From: Bacteroidales bacterium Bact_07
GTDB taxonomy: Bacteria > Bacteroidota > Bacteroidia > Bacteroidales > Tenuifilaceae
Assembly: GCA_001603415.1 (NCBI GenBank)
Contig: LUYY01000138.1
Location: 1 to 8,505, forward strand
Direction of reading: 5' to 3'
Length of the DNA stretch: 8,505 nt
Shown: positions 1 through 6,889 of the stretch, piece after piece
Layout: the number at the start of each line of letters is the position of its first letter
Position numbering within the stretch: position 1 is the stretch's first letter
Position numbers and translations under genes: made by a program
Notes under the pieces: model-generated
The model's input: only the letters and a program-made list of their open reading frames with translations
What the model was told of the DNA's origin: nothing
The model's database searches: none

Positions 1-14
1 ACGTTTATTGCATT

Positions 15-1091
15 ATGAAACATTTAAATTCCGTAATCACCGGAACGGGGAGTTATGTGCCAACCGTTCGGGTAAGTAACCGGGAGTTCGCCCGCCATAC
101 TTTTTACAACAAGGACGAAACCGCCATTGAAACGCTGGTCGACGAGGTGATAGCCAAGTTCAAGGATATTACCGGCATTGAGGAACGGCGTTGGGTAACC
201 GACGATTTATGTGCTTCGCACATAGGTGCCATTGCAGCCGAAAAAGCCATTGCAGCCGCAGGAATCGATCGCGAAACCATTGACCAAATCATTGTTGCCC
301 ACAACTTTGGCGATGTAATGCACGGAACCATTCAAACCGATATATTACCAAGCCTGGCCTCGCGCATAAAACACCATTTGGGTATTAAAAACCCATCGTG
401 TATTCCATACGACATTCTTTTTGGCTGCCCGGGATGGGTGCAGGGCGTTATTCAGGCCGATTCCTACATTAAATCGGGTTTGGCCAAGCGGTGCCTGGTT
501 ATTGGTGCCGAAACCCTATCGCGCGTAATTGACAAGCACGACCGCGACTGTATGATATTTGCCGATGGCTCAGGTGCAGCCATTATTGAAGCGCTGGAGG
601 AAGACGAAAAGCGTGGCGTAATTTCAACCGCCATGATGTCGCATACGACTAACGAGGCATTCTACCTTTACCTTGGCAAATCGTACCACCCCGAATCGGA
701 TCCAAAAATCAGGTACATTAAAATGGAAGGCCGAAAAATCTACGAGTACTCGCTTGTTAACGTACCGGTTGCCATGAAAGTAGCTATGGATAAATCGGGA
801 ATGGATCCAAAGAACCTAAAAAAGGTTATCATACATCAGGCCAACGAGAAAATGGACGAAGCCATAGTGATGCGATTTATCCGTCAGTGTAAAATTGACA
901 AATCCATAAATAGCCTAATGCCAATGAGCATCAAGGAGTTAGGTAATAGTTCGGTGGCAACCGTTCCCACCCTATACGACTTGATCCTTAAAGGCGAACT
1001 CCCTGAACATAAAATCGAAAAGGGCGATGTTATTATGTTTGCTTCGGTTGGAGCAGGGATGAATATCAACGCGGTGGTGTATAAACAGTAA
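15..1091 (+). CDS. 3-oxoacyl-ACP synthase III (FabH-like) family protein
   Basis: This is a thiolase-fold condensing enzyme, predicted to be cytoplasmic and to perform decarboxylative Claisen condensation of an acyl donor with a malonyl-ACP-type extender. The triad is visible: Cys138 in FGCPGWVQG, His274 in the HQAN motif, and Asn311 in LGNSSVATVP. FADGSGAA (about 182-189) and the C-terminal FASVGAGMN (about 342-350) match conserved glycine-rich segments of the family. The start is supported by the family-typical N-terminus (SVITGTGSYVP). At 358 residues it is longer than housekeeping FabH (about 320), with extra sequence around residues 25-60. The usual A-A-C-A-G around the nucleophile is replaced by G-C-P-G. 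It may therefore be a specialised KAS III (for example for a secondary lipid or branched starter) rather than the main FabH; the substrate cannot be read from sequence. No other fatty-acid gene is in the window. The reading frame stays open upstream to base 3, but family alignment favours this ATG. Confidence 0.88.
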   Translation: MKHLNSVITGTGSYVPTVRVSNREFARHTFYNKDETAIETLVDEVIAKFKDITGIEERRWVTDDLCASHIGAIAAEKAIAAAGIDRETIDQIIVAHNFGDVMHGTIQTDILPSLASRIKHHLGIKNPSCIPYDILFGCPGWVQGVIQADSYIKSGLAKRCLVIGAETLSRVIDKHDRDCMIFADGSGAAIIEALEEDEKRGVISTAMMSHTTNEAFYLYLGKSYHPESDPKIRYIKMEGRKIYEYSLVNVPVAMKVAMDKSGMDPKNLKKVIIHQANEKMDEAIVMRFIRQCKIDKSINSLMPMSIKELGNSSVATVPTLYDLILKGELPEHKIEKGDVIMFASVGAGMNINAVVYKQ

Positions 1092-1111
1092 AGTTATTCC
1101 ATTTCATACTG

Positions 1112-1144
1112 AAAAGCACGCGGCTAAATGCGTGCTTTTTTTTT
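1112..1144 (+). terminator. Rho-independent terminator between convergent genes
   Basis: A perfect 10-bp stem (AAAAGCACGC at 1112-1121 pairing with GCGTGCTTTT at 1130-1139) encloses an 8-base loop, and the T tract runs on to 1144 (nine T in total). It lies 20 bases after the stop of the ketoacyl synthase gene and just before the stop of the convergent nuclease gene. Read on the minus strand, the hairpin is followed by only four T, all inside the stem. It should therefore stop plus-strand transcription well and minus-strand transcription less efficiently. Confidence 0.85.
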
Positions 1145-1149
1145 CATTG

Positions 1150-2208
1150 TTATTTTTCCAATAAATCGATATAAACAGGGAGATGATCGCTATACCCACC
1201 GTGATAGCGATAACCAATAAATGTTCGGAAAGGCCTTTTCCCGCTATACTGCTTATCGGGCTCAAGCAATTGATCGCTTTCAAACACCGCCGCCTTTTGC
1301 GGCGAGGTGAATAACCCATGTTTCCCGTTTAAAAGGCTTTGCGAAACAATAATTTGATCAATAATTCCCCAAACGCCTTGGTACTTGAAACTGGCAAAAC
1401 CACGATTCTTAAGTATAGCGGCAATGTTTATAAGCCCCGATGGGCAATTGGGTATATCCCTTTCGCATGCACCTAATCCCTCAACAACCGGAGCGCTTTC
1501 GGGTTCATCGTTTAGGTCGCCCATAATTAGTATTCGGGCATCGGGGTAGAATACCTTAATGGAATCGACCTTACGTTTTAAAGTGTTTGCTGCTGCAAAC
1601 CGTCCGCTTTCCGATTCCAGCTCACCACCGTACTTCGATGGCCAATGGTTTACAAAAACATGCAGCGTATCGCCACCAAGCATACCCCTTACATAGAGTA
1701 TTTCGCGTGTTTTTCGTGCGGAATCATCAGGGAAAAGCACAGGGATAAACTCCCGTTCTTGAACCCTGAACCTATCGGGGCGGTAAAGTAGTGCCACATC
1801 AATTCCTCTCGGATCGGGCGACTCGCGATGTATCACCCTGTACTCAAACTTACTTAAAGGCGTATCGCTTACCAGCTTATGAAGCACAAACCCATTTTCC
1901 ACCTCACACATACCTACCAGCACCGGTGGATCGAGCTCCCCAACAGCCATAATCACCTTATAAATCCCATTAATTTTTGCCTCCATCTTACTCCATGTCC
2001 AATACCTCTGTCCGGTTGGTGTAAACTCATCGTCGCGGGTAAGCGAGTCATCAAACGGATCGAAAAGGTTCTCTACGTTGTAAAACATCACTCTATGCCT
2101 GACAATTGATGGGTTTTGGGCAAATATCACCAAAGGTGCTACTAAGAGAGTAACAACCCAAAAGGCTTTTAGCGAGCAAAATTCAATGAATACAACAAAC
2201 CGTTTCAT
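1150..2208 (-). CDS. Secreted endonuclease/exonuclease/phosphatase family protein
   Basis: This is a DNase I-like (EEP superfamily) metal-dependent phosphodiesterase or phosphomonoesterase of 352 residues. The fold's motif residues are all visible: Asn44 in FYNVENLFD, Glu102/Glu104 in CEVEN, Arg134-Asp137 in PRGIDVALLY, His188 in VNHWPS, Asp231/Asn233 in GDLNDEP, Asp284 in IIDQI, and the terminal Ser340-Asp341-His342 in SDHLP. The active site thus looks complete. A hydrophobic segment (about 16-29) ending FA-Q suggests a signal peptide cleaved near residue 30, so it probably acts in the periplasm or outside the cell. The n-region is rather long and contains a Glu. The gene begins 9 bases after the stop of the upstream lipoprotein gene, with the purine-rich AAAAAGAAG directly before the ATG, implying co-transcription. 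The FYNVENLFD-type N-terminus is common in Bacteroidota EEP proteins of unknown substrate. Nuclease, phosphatase and phospholipase activities are all possible. Confidence 0.88.
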   Translation of the reverse strand: MKRFVVFIEFCSLKAFWVVTLLVAPLVIFAQNPSIVRHRVMFYNVENLFDPFDDSLTRDDEFTPTGQRYWTWSKMEAKINGIYKVIMAVGELDPPVLVGMCEVENGFVLHKLVSDTPLSKFEYRVIHRESPDPRGIDVALLYRPDRFRVQEREFIPVLFPDDSARKTREILYVRGMLGGDTLHVFVNHWPSKYGGELESESGRFAAANTLKRKVDSIKVFYPDARILIMGDLNDEPESAPVVEGLGACERDIPNCPSGLINIAAILKNRGFASFKYQGVWGIIDQIIVSQSLLNGKHGLFTSPQKAAVFESDQLLEPDKQYSGKRPFRTFIGYRYHGGYSDHLPVYIDLLEK

Positions 2209-2217
2209 CTTCTTTTT

Positions 2218-3669
2218 TTATTCAATCCGCTCAAAGGCTCCCAAGTCGGGTTTGCCATCGGTTAATCGGTTAATACCATTCAAATCGATAGGAAAACTAT
2301 TGGCAATGCTAACGTCGCCAATGTCCTTTGCAGGGCTTAAAGTATCAAGTTCAAAACGCCACTTGGCAATGTCCTTAAACTTAGGATCATCGCGCTTAAC
2401 ACGCAGAAAATGCTCAGATTCGTTGAGGTTAACGCTCGAAGGTACCCTAAGAATGCAGTCGGTAAAATTGTAGGCAAAACTTGCATTAACGGGTTGCCCA
2501 TTATACTTGTAATCTAAACCTAATTCGTTGGATATACTCCCGTAAATGACAGAGTTGAAGAAAGACGCTTCTTCCAAATTGCGTGGTTCAACCAGAATAG
2601 GCCCGTTCTGAACAAGCTGATAGGTGTAGTAGTTGTTGAGCAATAGCGCAGGCCCTTTACGGAACATGTAATCGCCCCAGTAGTTTGCAATGGTTGTATG
2701 ATAAAACCTATACCTTCCGCCCATGGTTAGGGCAACACAAGAGTATGCTGAGTTATAAAACAAGCAGTTATCAACATCAACCCTGGCTCCCCGGGCTAAA
2801 AAGGCAACATAGCTGGCATTGCCAATTTTTGAGTGCGAAAGCACAAGTGTTGGAGTGCCAGGTGTGAAACAGGTATCAACCATAAGCCCTATAATGGCAT
2901 TCTTAATATCGACCCAAGCGATAGAGTTGTTTCGTGAACCTGCGCTTAGCCACACCCCACCCCACTGTCCACCTTTATCGGCATAAAATTTTTCAAGCCT
3001 ATCGGCCTGCATTATCACAGGCATATCGACCGTACCTTCGACCTTAAGCGTACCCGCTACCACCAGCTGAGCATTATTATGAAAGTGCAAGCGCGCACCT
3101 GCCGGAATGGTAAGAGTGGCGTTTTTATCCACAAAAAGGTAATCGTAAATCAGGTGAGGTTTATTTACCGGGAAAACCGTATCGTTTTCAATGGTAACCG
3201 CATTATGAAGGTAAACATCCTGCCCCCAGGCAACCAGCTTTACATCCTGAATATTGCTATTGGTTACAAAAACAATTGAATCGGGTATTAACAAGGGGGC
3301 ATCGCTCAAAGTAGGATTTATAGTAACCTCAACCATAACAAAAAGACTATCGCCCGAACGCAAAGGAATATCTTTAACCAATGGACCAGGACGGCCATCA
3401 ACATTAATTCGATAAACCGACGAACTGCCGCCTGCTAAGGCTACTGACGAAATACGAACATCGCTTTTACTTGTGTTGTAAACCTTGAGGTAGCGGGTTG
3501 ATGAACCTATTGTAGTGAAAACGGTATCGAAAAGCACCGTATCGGTACTAAAAGCCAGCTTAATGGAAGGGCTGGACGAAAAGTTATCGCTTTCGCAAGC
3601 CCATAATGCTGAAGAGACAATTAGGAAAACTGAAAATCGATTTAATATCTTTTTTAACATCAACAACAA
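2218..3669 (-). CDS. Beta-helix (choice-of-anchor Q-like) lipoprotein of unknown function
   Basis: This is a predicted outer-membrane lipoprotein of 483 residues. A short basic N-terminus and hydrophobic stretch lead to the lipobox-like ALWAC, with lipidated Cys25. The Trp at -2 is unusual, but Bacteroidota lipoboxes are relaxed. Acidic residues after the Cys (Glu-Ser-Asp) could favour surface display, which is inference. Residues 37-150 look like an immunoglobulin-type beta domain (STDTVLFDTVFTTIGS, then alternating strands). Residues about 155-440 are consistent with a right-handed parallel beta-helix: short strands with Asn/Gly turns such as TLTIPAGARLHFHNNAQ and LVVAGTLKVEGTV. The C-terminal PDLGAFE (474-480), preceded by SPAKDIGD, is the typical end of such pectin-lyase-like proteins. 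No lyase active site is recognisable, so a binding or structural role is as likely as catalysis. ATG at codon 4 is an alternative start. It is the first gene of a unit with the downstream secreted EEP enzyme. Confidence 0.82.
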   Translation of the reverse strand: MLLMLKKILNRFSVFLIVSSALWACESDNFSSSPSIKLAFSTDTVLFDTVFTTIGSSTRYLKVYNTSKSDVRISSVALAGGSSSVYRINVDGRPGPLVKDIPLRSGDSLFVMVEVTINPTLSDAPLLIPDSIVFVTNSNIQDVKLVAWGQDVYLHNAVTIENDTVFPVNKPHLIYDYLFVDKNATLTIPAGARLHFHNNAQLVVAGTLKVEGTVDMPVIMQADRLEKFYADKGGQWGGVWLSAGSRNNSIAWVDIKNAIIGLMVDTCFTPGTPTLVLSHSKIGNASYVAFLARGARVDVDNCLFYNSAYSCVALTMGGRYRFYHTTIANYWGDYMFRKGPALLLNNYYTYQLVQNGPILVEPRNLEEASFFNSVIYGSISNELGLDYKYNGQPVNASFAYNFTDCILRVPSSVNLNESEHFLRVKRDDPKFKDIAKWRFELDTLSPAKDIGDVSIANSFPIDLNGINRLTDGKPDLGAFERIE

Positions 3670-3679
3670 AATAATTTTC

Positions 3680-3687
3680 TACTTTTG
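3680..3687 (+). promoter_or_regulatory. Candidate -7 element for the amidohydrolase/GNAT operon
   Basis: TACTTTTG matches the Bacteroidota -7 consensus TAnnTTTG and lies 36 bases upstream of the amidohydrolase ATG, which would give a leader of about 29 bases. No TTG is found at the proper -33 distance, so the assignment rests on the -7 box and its position alone. It sits to the left of the opposite-strand box at 3704-3711, so the two promoters would face each other. Confidence 0.4.
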
Positions 3688-3703
3688 ATTATAAAACTCA
3701 CAA

Positions 3704-3711
3704 CAAAGATA
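3704..3711 (-). promoter_or_regulatory. Candidate -7 element for the lipoprotein/nuclease operon
   Basis: Read on the minus strand this is TATCTTTG, an exact match to the Bacteroidota -7 consensus TAnnTTTG. It lies 35 bases upstream of the lipoprotein ATG, which would give a leader of about 28 bases. The nearest upstream TTG is 24 bases away, longer than the usual spacing of about 19-21, so the -33 element is weak or absent. No start-site data are available. Confidence 0.5.
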
Positions 3712-3722
3712 GTTTAACGAAA

Positions 3723-5360
3723 ATGAAGACGCGCTCAATATTGATATTTTTAACCATAAGCATAGTAATTATGGCATGTAGCAAACGGCAAAAAGCCGAT
3801 TTAATTGTAACCAATGCAACTATTTACACTGTTGATTCTGTGTTCTCGACTGCTGAAAGCTTTGCGGTTGCTAAGGGCAAAATAGTAGCAGTGGGTACAA
3901 ACGATGAAGTACTCTCAGCATATAGCGCCGACACCATACTTGACCTTAAAGGGAAATTCGTTTATCCAGGCTTTATTGATGCGCATTGCCATTTTTTAGG
4001 GTATGGCCTTGGCCTACATAAGGCATGGTTAAGCGGTGCAAAATCGTGGAACGAGGTGGTAAACCGCTTAATTGAACATCAAAATAAATACCCTACCGAA
4101 TGGGTCGAAGGCAGGGGTTGGAACCAGAACGAGTGGGATGTGAAAGAGTTTCCATCTAACGAACTGCTAAACAAGGCATTCCCAAATAAGCCAGTTTACA
4201 TTGTTCGTGTAGATGGGCATGCAGCAATAGCTAATAGCAAAGCACTAGCAATAGCAGGTATTACAGGCAATACAAAAATTTCAGGTGGCGAAATAGTTTT
4301 AAAGGATGGCAAGCCCACAGGAGTTCTGATTGATAACGCCATGGAGTTGGTGCGTAAGCATATTCCTTCACCAAGCAAGGAACAAAAAGCTAAAGCCCTA
4401 ATGAATGCCCAGCAAAACTGCTTTGCGGTGGGGCTAACCGGCGTTCACGATGCCGGGCTCGATGCCGATGAGGTTGAACTTATCGATTCGCTGCAAAAAG
4501 CAGGCATCCTTAAAATGCGGATTAATGCTATGCTTAACCCTACTCACGACAATTTTGAGAAGTACATCAGCAAGGGCATTTATAGCACAGAGCGGTTGAC
4601 GGTTAGGTCGATAAAAATTTATGCCGATGGCGCGCTTGGTTCACGAGGTGCCCTTTTGCTTAAACCCTACTCTGACGATCCTAAAAACCGCGGCATTCAG
4701 GTTGAAACCACCGAAAAGTTCGATTCGGTTTGCGCTATGGCATACCAACATGGCTATCAGGTATGCACTCATTGCATTGGCGATGCAGCCGTTAGGCTGA
4801 TGCTCGACCTATACAGCAAATATCTGCCCAAGGGTAACAACCTGCGTTGGCGCATTGAACACTCGCAAGTGGTTGACCCTACCGATTTGCCCCGCTACAA
4901 ACAGTACAATGTGGTGCCATCGGTGCAAACCACACACGCAACCTCAGATATGTTTTGGGCGGTAAACCGATTGGGCGATAGGGTTAAGCATGCCTACGCC
5001 TACCAAAACCTTTTGGCGCAAAACGGCTGGCTGCCCAATGGCAGCGATTTCCCGATTGAGGACATCAACCCGCTATATGGTTTTTACGCTGCCGTAGCGC
5101 GCAAAAACCTGAATGGCGAACCCCAGGAGGGATTTCAGACGGAAAATGCTCTGACCCGAGAGCAAGCCCTCCGAGCCATGACTATTTGGGCAGCTAAGGC
5201 TTGCTTTGAAGAAGATGTAAAGGGCAGTATTGAGGTTGGAAAGTTTGCTGATTTTGTGGTACTTGATTTTGATCTCATAAATTACGATATTAGTGATGCT
5301 TTTCGGGCACAAGTTTTGCAAACGGTAATAAATGGTGAAACAGTTTATCGGAAAAATTAA
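3723..5360 (+). CDS. Amidohydrolase family lipoprotein (YtcJ-like, Amidohydro_3)
   Basis: This is a TIM-barrel metal-dependent hydrolase of 545 residues, a normal length for the YtcJ-like group. Expected metal and catalytic residues are present: His88/His90 in DAHCH, Lys298 in IKIYADGALGSRG, His350 in CTHCIGDAA, His380 in RIEHSQ and Asp442 in GSDFP. Other group hallmarks are GRGWNQNEW (about 130-138), DGHAAIANSKAL (164-175) and the small beta-sandwich formed by the N-terminus (ADLIVTNATIYTVD) and the C-terminus (GSIEVGKFADFVVLD). The N-terminal hydrophobic segment ends in IMAC, with Cys19 the lipidation site, so the enzyme is probably membrane-anchored in the envelope rather than cytosolic. 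Group members hydrolyse amide, carbamate or related C-N bonds of small molecules; the substrate is not predictable here. Its TAA overlaps the ATG of the following acetyltransferase gene by one base. Confidence 0.92.
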   Translation: MKTRSILIFLTISIVIMACSKRQKADLIVTNATIYTVDSVFSTAESFAVAKGKIVAVGTNDEVLSAYSADTILDLKGKFVYPGFIDAHCHFLGYGLGLHKAWLSGAKSWNEVVNRLIEHQNKYPTEWVEGRGWNQNEWDVKEFPSNELLNKAFPNKPVYIVRVDGHAAIANSKALAIAGITGNTKISGGEIVLKDGKPTGVLIDNAMELVRKHIPSPSKEQKAKALMNAQQNCFAVGLTGVHDAGLDADEVELIDSLQKAGILKMRINAMLNPTHDNFEKYISKGIYSTERLTVRSIKIYADGALGSRGALLLKPYSDDPKNRGIQVETTEKFDSVCAMAYQHGYQVCTHCIGDAAVRLMLDLYSKYLPKGNNLRWRIEHSQVVDPTDLPRYKQYNVVPSVQTTHATSDMFWAVNRLGDRVKHAYAYQNLLAQNGWLPNGSDFPIEDINPLYGFYAAVARKNLNGEPQEGFQTENALTREQALRAMTIWAAKACFEEDVKGSIEVGKFADFVVLDFDLINYDISDAFRAQVLQTVINGETVYRKN

Positions 5361-5830
5361 TGGATATCGACATTATTAAGGCACAAAAGAACAATCTGCT
5401 TGAAGTGCTATACATTATCCGCGAATGTTCCAAGCAGTTACTTGGGAAAGGGGTAAAGTACTGGAACAACAGCTTAGCCGATAGTTTTGAGATATCAACA
5501 GACATTGAATCGGGCTTTATCTACCTTATCAGGTACAACTATGTTCCTGTAGGTACAATAACCTTAAGATTTTTACCCCAAAAAGAGAGTTTGCTGATTG
5601 AAAGGCTTGCCATATTCCCAGCATACCAAAAGAAAGGCTTAGGTCAAAAACTCATTGAGTTTGCAAAAGAAACTGCTAAAGAAAAGGGAGTAAAAAAGAT
5701 ACTTGGCTCAATTCCCATTGACGATGCTGACCTGATTCGCCTGCTAGAACAGAATAATTTTGTACAAAAAGGCGAAAGTATGCCAGTTGAAGTAAATTCA
5801 ATTGCAGTTGAACTTGAGTTATTGCAATAG
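5360..5830 (+). CDS. GNAT family N-acetyltransferase
   Basis: This is a small (156-residue) acetyl-CoA-dependent acyltransferase, predicted to be cytoplasmic. The acetyl-CoA pyrophosphate-binding motif A is clear: ERLAIFPAYQKKGLGQKLI (81-99), with Gln90, Gly93 and Gly95 in the Q-x-x-G-x-G pattern. It follows the strand VPVGTITLRF (62-71). The N-terminal helix with GKGVKYWN (29-36) resembles the segment seen in many small-molecule GNATs. Residues 111-135 (VKKILGSIPIDDADLIRLL, then ENNF-like EQNNF) form motif B, ending in the usual L-x-x-x-x-F. The start codon shares its A with the TAA of the amidohydrolase gene (TAATG), pointing to translational coupling; no separate ribosome-binding site is needed. 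The gene appears more A/T-rich by eye than the flanking ones, which alone does not prove transfer. The acceptor substrate is unknown. It has no export signal, so it does not share a compartment with its lipoprotein partner. Confidence 0.87.
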   Translation: MDIDIIKAQKNNLLEVLYIIRECSKQLLGKGVKYWNNSLADSFEISTDIESGFIYLIRYNYVPVGTITLRFLPQKESLLIERLAIFPAYQKKGLGQKLIEFAKETAKEKGVKKILGSIPIDDADLIRLLEQNNFVQKGESMPVEVNSIAVELELLQ

Positions 5831-5833
5831 TTC

Positions 5834-5864
5834 AAAAAAAGGAAATTCATCCAACACCTGAATT
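5834..5864 (-). terminator. Possible weak terminator after the PorP/SprF gene
   Basis: In the 68-base gap between convergent genes (5831-5898), a 6-bp A/T-rich inverted repeat (AATTCA at 5844-5849, TGAATT at 5859-5864) with a 9-base loop is followed, on the minus strand, by TCC and seven T (complement of 5834-5840). The stem is short and weak and the T tract is offset by three bases, so this is only a candidate stop for the T9SS-related operon. No convincing plus-strand terminator for the acetyltransferase gene is seen. Confidence 0.3.
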
Positions 5865-5898
5865 GTAAAACCTTAAAGCAGTATTATTCTAAAAAATG

Positions 5899-6882
5899 CT
5901 AGAACGTTGGGCATGGTAGTGCCTTCCATCGCTTACGGACAACTGTTTTGAAGGTCAATGCCAATGATATCTCATGTGATCCTCCAGAGCCTATCCCTAG
6001 CCTCGATATGGTAAAGTCATAGCTGTAACCTACGCTCAGGTTATCAAACTTGTATCCAACCATAAAGGCCAGAGCATCGATACGTTTATTCACTTTGCCC
6101 TTAGGCATCCCCCTCCACCAAAACCCAAAACTCAATGGCTCATTCATGAAGTATAGACCCAAATCGAGCTGCTTATACTCGCCTTGTACCCTAAAGTTGA
6201 ACGCTCCGGTTATACTTTGCTCAATTTTACTCATCAAGAAACCCTTAGTGATATACCTGTAACCACCGTACAGGGAGAACTTGAAAGGAGTTCGAGCCTC
6301 ATCGTTGTAAAAAGAGTTTACCGGCCTAAGCATATGATCCCAGGTGAAACCCACCCAGGTGTTATAGGAATACATCATGAGCGAAGATGAAACATCGATA
6401 TCCCAAACAGCTGATTTGCCTGGATATATCAGAGATGTAGGTGGAACAGGATCAAGCGCAAGCTGATCGCCAAAAGTTAGGTCGAAGAAATTTATTGAAA
6501 TCTGCTGGATGTAAAAGCCTAAACCGGGTCGAAGGTGAATATCGGGAGTTGGGGTAAAATCGTATGAGTAAAGCGTACCCATTCGGGTATTACCGTAATT
6601 ACCGGCACCGGCCTGATCGCGTTGTACAACAAGCCCGAAGCCGCTATGAAAAACACTCATATTGTAATCCCACGAAACTCCATAGGTATGAAAACCCTTT
6701 GGCACTCCCATCCACTGGTTGCGGTAGTTGGCAACTGCTCTTTGTCCGGGTACGCCTCCAGCAAATGAAGGACCTAAATACAATGGATTAGAATAGAATT
6801 GGGTAAAATGGGCATCCTGTGCATGCACCCCGATAGCACCAAAACTCAAAGTCAAAATCAAACCAAAAAATGCTCTTTTCAT
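5899..6882 (-). CDS. PorP/SprF family type IX secretion system outer-membrane protein
   Basis: This is a 327-residue outer-membrane beta-barrel protein. A signal peptide ends at AHA-type VHAQ (about 19-22). It is followed by the family hallmark QDAHFTQFYSNPLYLGPSFAG (residues 22-42 in part), then NYRNQW (53-58), as in PorP and SprF. The rest alternates aromatic and polar residues typical of transmembrane strands (for example YGVSWDYNMSVFHSGFGL and VGYKFDNLSVGYSYDFTISRLG). The C-terminus ends in CPTF. SprF of Flavobacterium johnsoniae is needed for secretion of its neighbour SprB, and PorP-like proteins help attach or export type B cargo through T9SS. Here the gene starts 7 bases after the stop of a PKD protein with such a type B C-terminal domain, so it is most likely the dedicated partner of that protein. 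The name PorP or SprF itself is not assigned because Bacteroidota genomes carry many paralogues. Confidence 0.93.
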   Translation of the reverse strand: MKRAFFGLILTLSFGAIGVHAQDAHFTQFYSNPLYLGPSFAGGVPGQRAVANYRNQWMGVPKGFHTYGVSWDYNMSVFHSGFGLVVQRDQAGAGNYGNTRMGTLYSYDFTPTPDIHLRPGLGFYIQQISINFFDLTFGDQLALDPVPPTSLIYPGKSAVWDIDVSSSLMMYSYNTWVGFTWDHMLRPVNSFYNDEARTPFKFSLYGGYRYITKGFLMSKIEQSITGAFNFRVQGEYKQLDLGLYFMNEPLSFGFWWRGMPKGKVNKRIDALAFMVGYKFDNLSVGYSYDFTISRLGIGSGGSHEISLALTFKTVVRKRWKALPCPTF

Positions 6883-6889
6883 AGCTCAA

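Noticed and set aside
228..258. 13-base direct repeat GCCATTGCAGCCG (228-240 and 246-258) inside the ketoacyl synthase gene
   Set aside because: Both copies encode A-I-A-A in an alanine-rich helix, so codon reuse explains them; there is no third copy and no link to a mobile element.
1104..1319. 71-codon minus-strand frame near the end of the nuclease gene
   Set aside because: It lies in another frame across the well-supported nuclease coding region and the terminator, with low-complexity sequence and no recognisable domain.
2186..2473. 95-codon plus-strand frame opposite the junction of the nuclease and lipoprotein genes
   Set aside because: It is antisense to both genes including the conserved PDLGAFE end, and the translated product looks random.
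5073..5321. 82-codon minus-strand frame opposite the end of the amidohydrolase gene
   Set aside because: The opposite strand encodes the conserved C-terminal part of the amidohydrolase; the antisense product has no domain.
5360..5830. A/T-rich GNAT gene as a recent horizontal acquisition
   Set aside because: The bias is modest and judged by eye, the gene is tightly joined to its upstream neighbour, and no mobile-element remnants or flanking repeats are seen.
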